A stretch of DNA of 64,000 nucleotides from Ardenticatenaceae bacterium. GTDB lineage: Bacteria; Chloroflexota; Anaerolineae; Promineifilales; Promineifilaceae. The notes below the pieces were generated by a model. It was not told where the DNA came from, ran no database searches, and saw nothing but the letters and a program-made list of their open reading frames with translations. Every line of letters begins with the position of its first letter. Position 1 is the first letter of the stretch. The DNA is taken from assembly GCA_020634315.1 (NCBI GenBank), contig JACKBV010000022.1, positions 13,473-77,472 of the forward strand, in the 5' to 3' direction. The position numbers and the translations under genes are program-made. Positions 35,717 through 44,535 of this stretch are shown piece by piece.

Positions 35717-38629
35717 ATGACCTTAACGCATGGATTTGAACTACTAGAAGAGCAAGACATTGCCGAACTGAACAGCAAAGCACAGCTTTACCGCCATGTG
35801 AAAACCGGCGCGGAACTGCTGTCCCTGCAAAACGACGACGAAAACAAGGTTTTCAACGTTACCTTCCGCACGCCGCCGGCCGATTCGACCGGTTTGCCGC
35901 ACATCATGGAGCATTGCGTGCTGGGTGGTTCGCGCAAATATCCGGTAAAGGAGCCATTTGTCGAACTGCTCAAAGGCTCGGTGAAAACATTTGTCAATGC
36001 CATGACTTTTCCCGACCAAACCAGCTACCCGGTCGCCAGCACCAATCTCAAAGATTTCTACAATCTGGTTGACGTTTACCTGGATGCTGTTTTCCACCCG
36101 CTGATTACGCCGCACCACCTGGCGCAGGAGGGTTGGCATTACGAATTGGAAACGATAGACGCGCCGCTTGTCTATAAAGGGGTCGTGTTTAATGAAATGA
36201 AGGGGGCTTACTCCTCGCCAGAGAATGTGTTGTATCGCGCCAGCCGCGAAAACCTGTTCCCGGACACGCCTTATGCCTTCGATTCGGGCGGCGACCCGCA
36301 GGTGATGCCGAATCTGACTTATGCGCAGTTCAAGCAGTTCCATGACACGTATTATCATCCATCTAATGCGCGTCTCTTTTTCTATGGCGATGATGACCCA
36401 CAAGAACGGCTGCGGCTGCTAGATAGTTGGCTCAATGAGTTTGACCCGATTGAAGTGCCGTCGGATTTGCCGTTACAGCCTGCCTGGGAACGGCCGTATC
36501 GCGCCACCATCCCCTACAGCGTCGACAAAGAAACTGACTACAGCCAAAAAGGATACGTGCAGTTGAACTGGCTGCTGCCGGAAGCGACAGATTTCGAACT
36601 GCGCATGGCTTTGAGCGTGCTGTCATACGCCCTCGTAAGCACACCGGCATCGCCGCTGCGCAAAGCGTTGATCGATTCCGGCCTGGGCGAGCAAATTACC
36701 GGCGGCGGCCTGAGCACGCAGCTGCGGCAAATGACCTTTAGCATCGGCTTGAAGGGCATTCGCCTGGAGGACGCCGAGCAGATCGAAACGCTCATCTTGC
36801 AAACATTGACAGCGTTGGCAGATGAAGGGATTGACCCGGACATGGTGGAAGCGGCCGTTAACACCATCGAGTTCAGCCTGCGCGAAAACAACACCGGCTC
36901 CTACCCGCGCGGTTTGGTGCTGCTCATTCGCGCCCTCACCGCCTGGTTATACGGCCGTAACCCCATCGCCCCCCTGGCCTTTGCCGCCCCACTCAACGCC
37001 GTGAAGGAACGGCTGGCGCAAGACGCAACCTATTTGCAGGCGCTCATTCAACAATACCTGCTCCAGAACAACCATCGCGCCACCATCATCCTTGAGCCAG
37101 ACCCGGATGTGCAGCAGCGCCGCGACCAGGAAGAAAAGGAGCGGCTGGCCGCCATTCGCGCAGAGATGGATGAGGCTGCCCTGCAAACGGCCGTTGATTA
37201 CACTCACGAATTACGCCGCCGCCAGGAAACGGCCGATTCCCCCGCCGACCTCGCCAAAATCCCCCGCCTCACCCTGGCCGACCTCGACAAAGAGAACAAA
37301 CGAATCCCCAGCAGCGTCAGCAGCAGCGGTGACAGCGAGATTTTGCATCACGACCTCTTCACCAATGGCATTGTCTACCTCGACCTCGGCTTCAACTTGC
37401 GCGTCTTGCCCGCCCACCTGCTGCCCTACATCAATTTATTCGGCCGTTCCTTGCTGGAAATCGGCACAGAGAAAGAAGATTTTGTGAAGCTGTCGCAGCG
37501 CATCGGGCGCAAAACGGGCGGCATCTCTTACAGCACCCTCACCTCCGCCTTACAAGGCAGCGATGAAAGCGTCGCCTACCTCTTCTTGCACGGCAAAGCA
37601 ACGATGAGCCAGGCGCAAGATATGTTGGACATTTTGCGCGACATGCTGCTGACGGTGAAATTGGACAATCCCGACCGCCTGCGCCAGATGGTGCTGCAAG
37701 CGAAGTCGGGCAAAGAGGCTGGATTGGTTCCCAGTGGGCATGCGGTGGTAAACGGCCGTCTCCGTGCCCATTTCAACCAATCAGATTGGGCCAGCGAGCA
37801 AATGAGCGGCCTCAACTACCTCTTCACACTGCGCCAGCTTGCCAGCGAAATCGAGCAAGATTGGCCCGGCGTGCTGGCGAAACTGGAAGAAATCCGCCGC
37901 CTGCTCGTCAATGGGCATGGCATGGTCGCCAATGTCACCCTCGACGGCGACAACTGGACGCAGTTCGCGCCGCAGTTACACAGCTTCATCGCCGACCTGC
38001 CCGCCACCCCCTGGCAGCCGGCCATCTGGCAGCCCAGTTTGAACGGCGACAACGAAGGGCTGACCATCCCCGCGCAAGTTAATTATGTGGGCAAAGGGGC
38101 TAACTTGTACGAATTAGGCTACAAGTTGGATGGCTCCATCGCCGTTGTCAGCAACATTTTGCGCCTGACACACCTTTGGGAAAAGGTGCGCGTGCAAGGC
38201 GGCGCCTATGGCGCGTTTTGCAGCTTCGACAAGCGCAGCGGCGTCCTCACGTTCCTCTCTTACCGCGACCCCAACCTGCTGGAGACGCTGGCCCATTATG
38301 ACAGCAGCGCCGACTTCCTGCGCCAGCTTGAGCTGCCGCAAGAGGAATTGGAAAAGGGCATCATTGGCGCAATTAGCAGCCTGGATGCGTACCAACTGCC
38401 GGATGCCAAAGGGTATACGTCGCTCATCTGGCATTTGCTGGGCGAAAGCGACGAAAGTCGCCAGCAGTACCGCGAGCAGGTGTTGAGCACAACCCCGGCG
38501 GACTTCAAGGCGTTTGCCGAGGTGCTGGCCCAGGTGAAGGAACAGGGTCAGGTGGTGGTAATGGGTGCGGCCGAAGCGGTAACGGCCGTTAACGACAGCA
38601 GCTGGCTAAAAATTACAAAAGTGCTGTAA
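35717..38629 (+). CDS. M16C metallopeptidase (presequence-protease/insulinase family)
   Basis: 970 residues, full length for the PreP/Cym1 clade. The inverted zinc motif HxxEH is HIMEH at 62-66, and the downstream Glu lies in VVFNEMKGAYSSP. The second half carries the inactive M16 copy and associated domain. The family degrades short unfolded peptides inside a closed chamber. It is cytoplasmic as no signal peptide is seen. It ends 19 bp before the TrpC-like gene and is probably co-transcribed with it. Confidence 0.95.
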   Translation: MTLTHGFELLEEQDIAELNSKAQLYRHVKTGAELLSLQNDDENKVFNVTFRTPPADSTGLPHIMEHCVLGGSRKYPVKEPFVELLKGSVKTFVNAMTFPDQTSYPVASTNLKDFYNLVDVYLDAVFHPLITPHHLAQEGWHYELETIDAPLVYKGVVFNEMKGAYSSPENVLYRASRENLFPDTPYAFDSGGDPQVMPNLTYAQFKQFHDTYYHPSNARLFFYGDDDPQERLRLLDSWLNEFDPIEVPSDLPLQPAWERPYRATIPYSVDKETDYSQKGYVQLNWLLPEATDFELRMALSVLSYALVSTPASPLRKALIDSGLGEQITGGGLSTQLRQMTFSIGLKGIRLEDAEQIETLILQTLTALADEGIDPDMVEAAVNTIEFSLRENNTGSYPRGLVLLIRALTAWLYGRNPIAPLAFAAPLNAVKERLAQDATYLQALIQQYLLQNNHRATIILEPDPDVQQRRDQEEKERLAAIRAEMDEAALQTAVDYTHELRRRQETADSPADLAKIPRLTLADLDKENKRIPSSVSSSGDSEILHHDLFTNGIVYLDLGFNLRVLPAHLLPYINLFGRSLLEIGTEKEDFVKLSQRIGRKTGGISYSTLTSALQGSDESVAYLFLHGKATMSQAQDMLDILRDMLLTVKLDNPDRLRQMVLQAKSGKEAGLVPSGHAVVNGRLRAHFNQSDWASEQMSGLNYLFTLRQLASEIEQDWPGVLAKLEEIRRLLVNGHGMVANVTLDGDNWTQFAPQLHSFIADLPATPWQPAIWQPSLNGDNEGLTIPAQVNYVGKGANLYELGYKLDGSIAVVSNILRLTHLWEKVRVQGGAYGAFCSFDKRSGVLTFLSYRDPNLLETLAHYDSSADFLRQLELPQEELEKGIIGAISSLDAYQLPDAKGYTSLIWHLLGESDESRQQYREQVLSTTPADFKAFAEVLAQVKEQGQVVVMGAAEAVTAVNDSSWLKITKVL

Positions 38630-38648
38630 AGCCAATCGGTTACGAACT

Positions 38649-39467
38649 ATGAGCGTTACAAATCTCGCAAAACGACGGGGCAAAATCCTCGACGACATCC
38701 TCCATTACTATCGGGAACAACTGCCAAAGACGATGCGCGAAACGCCGCTGGAAGATTTGCGTGCCTTTGCCAGCGTCGCCCCCCCGAAAACAGACCTGAC
38801 ACAACTGCTGCGCGCACCGGGCACGACGTTAATCGCTGGCTGCCAAAAGGCTTCACCCGTGAAGGGGCTGCTGGTACCGGGATACAATGCGGTGCGGCGG
38901 GCAGAAAAGTTTGTGGAAGCGGGGGCAACGGCCGTTGCCATTCACACCGACGCCCGCCATTATCAGGGACAGCTCGAAGAGCTGCGCGACGTGCGCGAAA
39001 CCTTGCCGCGCAAAATACCGGTCATCCGGCATGACTTCATTTTCGATCCGTACCAGATGTATGAATCGTCTGTGGCGGGGGCGGATGCGGTGTGGTTGAT
39101 AACGGCCGTATTCGGTGAAAGTGACCTGCGCGAAATGCTGCAACTGGCGCAAAAGCTGGACATGACGCCCATTGTCGATGTTCACACGGAGGCGGAGTTG
39201 GCCCAGGCAACGGCCGTTAATGCCCCCGTCATCGCCATTAACCGGCGCAACTGGCAAACCTTTGCCCTGCATGAAGAGCGCGTCGCCGAACTGCGCCCGC
39301 AGGTGCCGGAGACGACGCTGGTCATTGCCAGCGGCGGCTATGATACGCCTGAAGCGATCCGCCAGGAACGCGGCCAGCATTTGCATGGCGTTCTTGTTGG
39401 CGAGGCGTTGGCGCGGAATAAGACCCCGGATTTATTGTTGCGGAATATGGCGAAGGCGAATCATTAA
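38649..39467 (+). CDS. TrpC-like (indole-3-glycerol phosphate synthase fold) protein lacking catalytic residues
   Basis: 272 residues, a (beta/alpha)8 barrel clearly alignable with indole-3-glycerol phosphate synthase through the ASPxKG loop, RHDFIFDPYQMYES, AGADAVWLI, IAINRRNW and a final VLVGEAL. Of the six catalytic positions known from the Sulfolobus enzyme, the first Glu is G64, the first Lys Q66, the second Lys H128 and the second Glu D177; only N198 and S228 are kept. It therefore should not make indole-glycerol phosphate. It probably has a new substrate or a binding role. It is coupled to the M16C peptidase gene. I withhold the symbol trpC for this reason. Confidence 0.85.
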   Translation: MSVTNLAKRRGKILDDILHYYREQLPKTMRETPLEDLRAFASVAPPKTDLTQLLRAPGTTLIAGCQKASPVKGLLVPGYNAVRRAEKFVEAGATAVAIHTDARHYQGQLEELRDVRETLPRKIPVIRHDFIFDPYQMYESSVAGADAVWLITAVFGESDLREMLQLAQKLDMTPIVDVHTEAELAQATAVNAPVIAINRRNWQTFALHEERVAELRPQVPETTLVIASGGYDTPEAIRQERGQHLHGVLVGEALARNKTPDLLLRNMAKANH

Positions 39468-39484
39468 ACGATTTGTGGTTGATG

Positions 39485-39622
39485 AGAAGCCTCCGGGAGG
39501 TTCAGAAACCTCCCGGAGGTTGAGGGTTAGATGGTGAGCCTCCGGGAGGTGCGGAAACCTCCCGGAGGTTGAGGGTTAGAGGGTGAGCCTCCGGGAGGTG
39601 CGGAAACCTCCCGGAGGTTGTT
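39485..39622. repeat. cluster of CCTCCGGGAGG palindromes
   Basis: Three near-identical units of the form GCCTCCGGGAGGT-GCGGAAACCTCCCGGAGGTTGAGGGTTAGA follow each other at about 46-bp spacing. Each is a hairpin. They separate the TrpC-like gene from the convergent YcaQ-type gene and could act as terminators. They match the elements upstream of trpS. Confidence 0.9.
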
Positions 39623-39630
39623 GTGTTTTT

Positions 39631-40842
39631 TTACGCCAGCTCTGCCCACACTTGCGGCACATTCCCCCACACCACGCCCTCCGCGCCTAAAAATTGCGCC
39701 AGATTGGCGGCGGCTTGGGTGATGGCTTGCACGGTCGCGGCGTCCTGCGGCGCTCCATCTTCGGCGTAGACGTTGTGCATGTGCAGGGTGTTGGTCTTGC
39801 GATCCATGTCGGCGTCGATGCGCCCAATGAGGCGGTCGCCGTGCAGAATGGGCAGCACGTAGTAGCCATACTGCCGCTTGGCCTTGGGCACGTAAATTTC
39901 GATGCGAAAGAAGAAGTCAAAGAGCAGTTCGGTGCGGTCGCGGTCACAAATCAGGTTGTCGAAGGGGGAGAGCAGGGTGGTACGGCCGTTCCATTCCCCC
40001 GCCTGAATTTGCGCCAACAGCCCCCCATCATCCTGGTGCAAATACCAGGGGCCGGGCAGCGGCGTGCCATCATCGGCCAACACCGTCACCTCGTGCAAAA
40101 CACCCTCTTTAACCAATTTGTGCAAAACGGCCGTTAACTTGGGATAGCGCCCGCGTGTGTAATGCTGCTTAATTTGCTTCGGCGTCGCTGCCCCCAAGGC
40201 GCGAACCGCCTTTTGCACAGAAAAACGCGTCACTTGCTCGTCTGACCATTCCTCGCGCGGCGTCCAGTCAGGCCAAAAATCATCGGCAATGCCCCAAACG
40301 CGATGGTTGTTGAAGGGACGGCCGTATACGATCAGCTTGCCGCGCGACCACAAATAATCAATCAGCACCGAGGCATAACGGCCGCTCCACCAGCGGCTGT
40401 CAAAGCGCGGGTCTTGCTCAAGCTCCAAATCGCGCGACATGCGCGGCCCCTTTTGAAACTCCGCGACCATCTCTTGCAGCAACGGATCGATCATCTCGCG
40501 GTTCTCGGCCATCCATTTGTGGTCGGGCTGCGCTTGCAGATGGCGCATGTACCAACCATGCACCGGCCATTCCTCTGTGAGCACCAACGAGGCAGCGTGC
40601 GCCCAATATTCAAACAGTGCCCGTTCCTCGAAGCGCAGCCGTTCTAATTCGGCCGTATCAAACAGCCCCAGGCGGCTCCACAACACCAGCAAATGGGTAC
40701 GCTCTACATGGCGAATGGGGTCAAGCTGCACGCAGCCCAGGTCACGGATCACATCGAGGAGAGACGGCCGTTCCGCCCCATCCAAATGCTGCCGCGAAAT
40801 TGCCAGCCGGCGCACATCCTGTCTCGTCAAAGTTTGCATCAC
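39631..40842 (-). CDS. YcaQ/AlkX-family winged-helix DNA glycosylase
   Basis: 403 residues, the full HTH_42 form. The catalytic QLD (YcaQ-type Q-phi-D) lies in LGCVQLDPIRHVERTH near residue 39, and EYWAHAAS supplies the conserved DNA-contacting segment. The family opens crosslinked or alkylated bases; AlkZ has QxQ and YcaQ/AlkX QxD, so this is of the QxD kind. It acts on damaged DNA in the cytoplasm. It begins without a same-strand neighbour. The upstream 21-bp minisatellite may make its promoter unusual. Confidence 0.9.
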   Translation of the reverse strand: MMQTLTRQDVRRLAISRQHLDGAERPSLLDVIRDLGCVQLDPIRHVERTHLLVLWSRLGLFDTAELERLRFEERALFEYWAHAASLVLTEEWPVHGWYMRHLQAQPDHKWMAENREMIDPLLQEMVAEFQKGPRMSRDLELEQDPRFDSRWWSGRYASVLIDYLWSRGKLIVYGRPFNNHRVWGIADDFWPDWTPREEWSDEQVTRFSVQKAVRALGAATPKQIKQHYTRGRYPKLTAVLHKLVKEGVLHEVTVLADDGTPLPGPWYLHQDDGGLLAQIQAGEWNGRTTLLSPFDNLICDRDRTELLFDFFFRIEIYVPKAKRQYGYYVLPILHGDRLIGRIDADMDRKTNTLHMHNVYAEDGAPQDAATVQAITQAAANLAQFLGAEGVVWGNVPQVWAELA

Positions 40843-40924
40843 ACACCTCCATACTCAACCATCTATTGTAATGCAAAGCAGGGATTAGAACAAACGTTCA
40901 GATTAGAGGCTCCGGCGTCGTGCG

Positions 40925-41270
40925 CAATCGCTGCTACCAGCTCCGCAATCGTTGCTTATAGCTCCTGAACCGTTGCTTGATGCTCCGCAACCGTTGCTTA
41001 TAGCTCCTGAATGACTGCTTAATGCTCCGCAATCGTTGCTTATAGCTCCTGAACCGTTGCTTATATGCTCCTGATCCACCAGTAACGCTTTCGCTTTCCT
41101 TATGCTTGCTTATAGCTCCTGAACCGTTGCTTATATGCTCCTGAACCGACTGCTTATAGCTCCTGAACCGTTGCTTGATGCTCCGCAACGACTGCTTGAT
41201 GCTCCGCAATCGTTGCTTGATGCTCCGCAACGACTGCTTGATGCTTCTGAACCATTGCTTGCAGCTTCTT
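40925..41270. repeat. degenerate 21-bp minisatellite after the P450 gene
   Basis: Units such as CCGTTGCTTATAGCTCCTGAA and TCGTTGCTTGATGCTCCGCAA alternate for about 350 bp. The array is older than that at 32851 because the units differ. On the minus strand the frame reads RSIKQSL/RSYKQRF heptads and overlaps the end of the P450 gene. I interpret this as non-coding repeat expansion, though a translated basic heptad protein cannot be excluded. Confidence 0.85.
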
Positions 41271-41288
41271 GTCGAAAATTGGCCGCCC

Positions 41289-42515
41289 CTAAGCGTCAAT
41301 GATTAACGGCAGCGCCTCCAGCCCACGAAAAAGGACGCCCGAACGCCAGCGCAGTTCCGGCGGCGGCACGGCCAGCCGTAATTTGGGGAAGCGGGCAAAG
41401 AGCAGCGGCAGGGCAATGCGCCCTTCCAGCCGCGCCAACGGCGCACCGAGGCAGTAATGAATCCCCAGGCCAAAAGCGAGATGCTTGTTATCGGTGCGCG
41501 TCACGTCGAGCGTGTCCGCCTCGTCAAACTGTGCCGCATCGTGATTGGCGGAGGTGATGACCGCCCGCATGACATCGCCGCGCCGCATTTGCTGCCCGCG
41601 AAACAGCACATCTTCGCGCACCCAACGGGTGGTCGATGTTTCGACGGGGCCATCGTAGCGCAGGAGTTCGTCAACGGCCGTTTCCCAATTCGCCTCCCCC
41701 GCCCGCAGCCGCGCCAACTGCTGTGGATGCTGCAACAAGGCCAGCACCCCGTTGCCAATCAGGTTCACCGTCGTTTCGTGCCCCGTCACCAGCAGCAGCG
41801 CCACCATGCTCGAAAGCTCCTTCTCATTCAGCTTCTCGCCCGCTTCTTCTGCCTGCACCAACGCCGTCACCAAATCATCTTGCGGCTGCGCGGCGCGGCT
41901 GGCAAACATCGCCTGCAAATAGTCAATGAACGCCTTCACCTTGCGGCGGCGGGCGCTGTAATTCAGCCCGCGACTGCCCGGCGAAATGATGGCCTGCGAC
42001 CAATCGCTGACGGCGGCCTGGTCGGCGGGCGGCACGCCCAACAAGGCGCAAATGATGCGCACGGGCAGCGGCAGCGCGTAGTCGGCAATCAGTTCTAGTG
42101 TGCCGCGCTCTGCGGCTGTGTCGAGCAGGGAAACGGCCGTTTCCCCAATCACCCCCGCCAACGCTTCCACGCGGCGCGGCGTAAACGCCTGATTGACCAG
42201 CGCCCGCAGCCGCGTGTGGTCTGGCGGATCAGAAAAAAGCATATTCTCATTGATCAACTGATGCATGGGCGACTGGCGCGATGTGCGCGAAAAGGTCTCC
42301 GGCGCTTTGGCATGGCGCGGGTCTTTGCAAAAATGCACATCATCCTTGAGAACCGCGACCACATCCTCATAGCGCGTCACATACCAGATGGTGGAGCCAT
42401 CCGGGGCAAGATGCCGATAAATGGGATCGGCTTCCCGCATTTGTGCAAATGTCGGGAAGGGGTCGGCCTTAAAGGTTGGCGTGAAGAGGTCGTAAGACGG
42501 CCGTTTCTCATCCAT
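41289..42515 (-). CDS. cytochrome P450
   Basis: 408 residues from the ATG at 42515, which lies 4 bp after the upstream gene's stop; a longer frame would overlap that gene. The heme ligand is in FGLGIHYCLGAPLARLE, the I-helix is LLVTGHETTVN, and ELLRYDGPV and the K-helix region with the ExxR pair are present. It resembles soluble bacterial CYP107-like enzymes, which need a separate ferredoxin and reductase, not seen here. The substrate is unknown. Coupling to a secreted CAP protein is odd. Confidence 0.94.
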   Translation of the reverse strand: MDEKRPSYDLFTPTFKADPFPTFAQMREADPIYRHLAPDGSTIWYVTRYEDVVAVLKDDVHFCKDPRHAKAPETFSRTSRQSPMHQLINENMLFSDPPDHTRLRALVNQAFTPRRVEALAGVIGETAVSLLDTAAERGTLELIADYALPLPVRIICALLGVPPADQAAVSDWSQAIISPGSRGLNYSARRRKVKAFIDYLQAMFASRAAQPQDDLVTALVQAEEAGEKLNEKELSSMVALLLVTGHETTVNLIGNGVLALLQHPQQLARLRAGEANWETAVDELLRYDGPVETSTTRWVREDVLFRGQQMRRGDVMRAVITSANHDAAQFDEADTLDVTRTDNKHLAFGLGIHYCLGAPLARLEGRIALPLLFARFPKLRLAVPPPELRWRSGVLFRGLEALPLIIDA

Positions 42516-42519
42516 GCCC

Positions 42520-43455
42520 TTACTCGCTGCGCACAAGTGGCAAATAAACAAACAGCGGATCGACAATCACTTCAATGAGCCAAATGGTGTCGCTGGCCGA
42601 CAAGACCGTGCTGCCATTGCGAATTTGCGCCTCCACCGTTTTCAAGCCACTACCGCCATCCAAACTCCAAACGGCCGTTTCATTGTACGCCTGCCACGCC
42701 GACCAATCCCCCTCCGCATTCCGAAAGCGCATCTCTGCCGCCCACCCCGCGCCATACATATAAAGCTGCACCTGCCGCGTACTCGTCTGATACGCCTCGC
42801 GCTCAATGACAACCGGGTACACATTATTAATACGGCCAAAATTCTGCGTCCAGTAATGGTAAAAGGCATAATCATACGTGCCGTCAGCCACACAATCCCC
42901 GTTCGCATCTTGCCTCACATTCGCCTGATCCCCCGCCTGATAAACATACCCCACCCCAATTTCCCGATAGTCTGGGGAAAGGATATTGGCGCGGTGCCCA
43001 CTGCTGTTCATCCACCCATCCATCACCGCAGCCGGTGACTCATAGCCAGCCGCAATATTTTCCGCAGCCGCATTGTACATGTAGCCAGCATCATGCATGC
43101 GCTCCCAGGGTGTTGCGCCGGTATCCAGGTCGCAATGCGCAAAAAAGTTGCGCACCGCCATGTTATCGCTGTGCGTGTGTGCCGATGTCTGCAACTGTGC
43201 ATTGGCTTTCAGCGGCGGCAGCTGCCCATTGTTCCAGCGCTCCACATTGACCAGTTCCACCACGCGCTCTATAAAGGATGGCCCGGCCAGCGGCGCTTCC
43301 GCCGCCGCTGCATTCCCCGGCTGCACCACATCGGGAAATGGCGCATCTTCGGCAGGGCTGACAGGGGAAACGGCCGTTGCCGCCCCCGCCCTCTCCACCA
43401 AACCCATGACCAACAAGAAAAGGAATATCGTCGTAAAAGTTTTTGCCCAGTTCAT
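42520..43455 (-). CDS. secreted CAP/SCP-domain protein
   Basis: 311 residues from the ATG at 43455, set by GGGAGG upstream. A signal peptide (to about residue 25, ending AGAA) is followed by a CAP domain with HSDNMAVRNFFAHCD, AAENIAAGY and GHRANILSPDYREIGVGY. This is the SCP-like fold with His and Glu residues. A beta-rich domain follows and the protein ends VDPLFVYLPLVRSE. The YLPLV tail recurs in secreted Chloroflexota proteins as I recall them, and may be a sorting signal. The role is unknown. Confidence 0.9.
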   Translation of the reverse strand: MNWAKTFTTIFLFLLVMGLVERAGAATAVSPVSPAEDAPFPDVVQPGNAAAAEAPLAGPSFIERVVELVNVERWNNGQLPPLKANAQLQTSAHTHSDNMAVRNFFAHCDLDTGATPWERMHDAGYMYNAAAENIAAGYESPAAVMDGWMNSSGHRANILSPDYREIGVGYVYQAGDQANVRQDANGDCVADGTYDYAFYHYWTQNFGRINNVYPVVIEREAYQTSTRQVQLYMYGAGWAAEMRFRNAEGDWSAWQAYNETAVWSLDGGSGLKTVEAQIRNGSTVLSASDTIWLIEVIVDPLFVYLPLVRSE

Positions 43456-43646
43456 TGGCAGCCTCCCATCGTTAATTTCATGCTGATGCAAGCGTATCAC
43501 GCTCTGCTTGCAAGCTCAAGGGATGGGAAACGGCTTGACACACCCTTTTTTGCTGCGATGTAGATGAAGCGGCACAATGGGGCACAGAAAAACCTGAGGA
43601 AAAAGAAACGGCCGAAAACCCCCGCAAACAACATCATGACAAATAG

Positions 43647-43678
43647 CCCTCCCGGAAAACACAACCTCCGGGAGGGCT
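43647..43678. terminator. CCTCCGGGAGG hairpin after ccdA
   Basis: CCCTCCCGG at about 43649 pairs with CCGGGAGGG near 43668. It lies directly after the ccdA stop on the minus strand and could act as its terminator. It belongs to the dispersed palindrome family. Confidence 0.65.
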
Positions 43679-43683
43679 GCTTC

Positions 43684-44349
43684 TTACAAATTAGGAACCA
43701 GGTCTACCCAAATACCAAACAAACCAATGGCAACCAACAACGCCCCCGAAACACGCGTCATCAACTTGTAATTCTGCGTCATCCAGCCCGTAAAACGGCG
43801 CTGAAACGGCATTGCAATAAAGGGCAGCACCAGCAAAGGCCAGCCAAACCCCACCCCAAAAGCAAAAAAGTAAGCCAGGCTATCCACCAATTGTCCAACA
43901 CTACCCGCCCCCAACAAAAAAGCACTGACCACCAAAGGGCCAGCACAGGGCAGCGTCATCGGGCCAAGCAGCAAGCCATAAACATACGCTGACATATACG
44001 GATTCCGCAAAATGGGCGCTTGCGCCGTCTGCAACCGCGAAAACGGATTACGCCCAGACAACATCAACCCGCCAAGAAGAATGACGACAGCGTAAATGAT
44101 GGGCAGCAGCACAGGCAAGATTGCGCCAAAAGATTGTTGAAACGCATACAAAATGCCCCCAATCGCCACCATTAATGTCAACACGCCCGCTAAAACCAAC
44201 AGCCCCAGCCAACGGGTCGCCCGCTGCGATTGTTCATTGCTGGCATTCCCCGCCAGGAAAGCTATTAAGCCTGGATATAACGGTAAAATACAGACGTTGG
44301 TTAAAATGGCGCTGTTGCCCAAAAGAAAAGCCTGCCACAATTCGCTCAT
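43684..44349 (-). CDS. ccdA: CcdA-type thiol-disulfide transmembrane carrier
   Basis: 221 residues from the ATG at 44349, chosen for AGAGGTATACC upstream and the family's usual length. Six membrane helices. The redox Cys pair lies in NVCILPLYPG and MTLPCAGPL, as in CcdA/DsbD. It carries electrons from cytoplasmic thioredoxin across the membrane, usually for cytochrome c maturation or other extracytoplasmic thiol proteins. A thioredoxin-fold lipoprotein, its likely acceptor, is encoded just upstream on the same strand. Confidence 0.93.
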   Translation of the reverse strand: MSELWQAFLLGNSAILTNVCILPLYPGLIAFLAGNASNEQSQRATRWLGLLVLAGVLTLMVAIGGILYAFQQSFGAILPVLLPIIYAVVILLGGLMLSGRNPFSRLQTAQAPILRNPYMSAYVYGLLLGPMTLPCAGPLVVSAFLLGAGSVGQLVDSLAYFFAFGVGFGWPLLVLPFIAMPFQRRFTGWMTQNYKLMTRVSGALLVAIGLFGIWVDLVPNL

Positions 44350-44418
44350 GGTATACCTCTGGTTCTCACTGTATTGCGTATTGCGTATCGCGTAAGTAAC
44401 TATGCAGCTTTTCTGGAA

Positions 44419-44475
44419 AGACCAGTCAGGTTTTCCTCTATGAGAGGTTAAGCCCAGAGTAAACCTGACTGGTCT
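44419..44475. repeat. 15-bp perfect inverted repeat upstream of ccdA
   Basis: AGACCAGTCAGGTTT at 44419-44433 pairs with AAACCTGACTGGTCT at 44461-44475, with a smaller CTCTATGAGAG hairpin inside. It lies between the thioredoxin lipoprotein gene and ccdA and could attenuate transcription or be a small mobile repeat. Confidence 0.8.
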
Positions 44476-44535
44476 ACCTGAATAGATACTCGCGTCATTG
44501 GGTTGCAACGACGCGATACGCAACAGATATTTACA

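Noticed and set aside
40934..41299. 121-residue minus-strand frame rich in RSIKQSL heptads
   Set aside because: It overlaps the P450 end and consists of the diverged 21-bp array. I record it as a repeat, though translation cannot be excluded.
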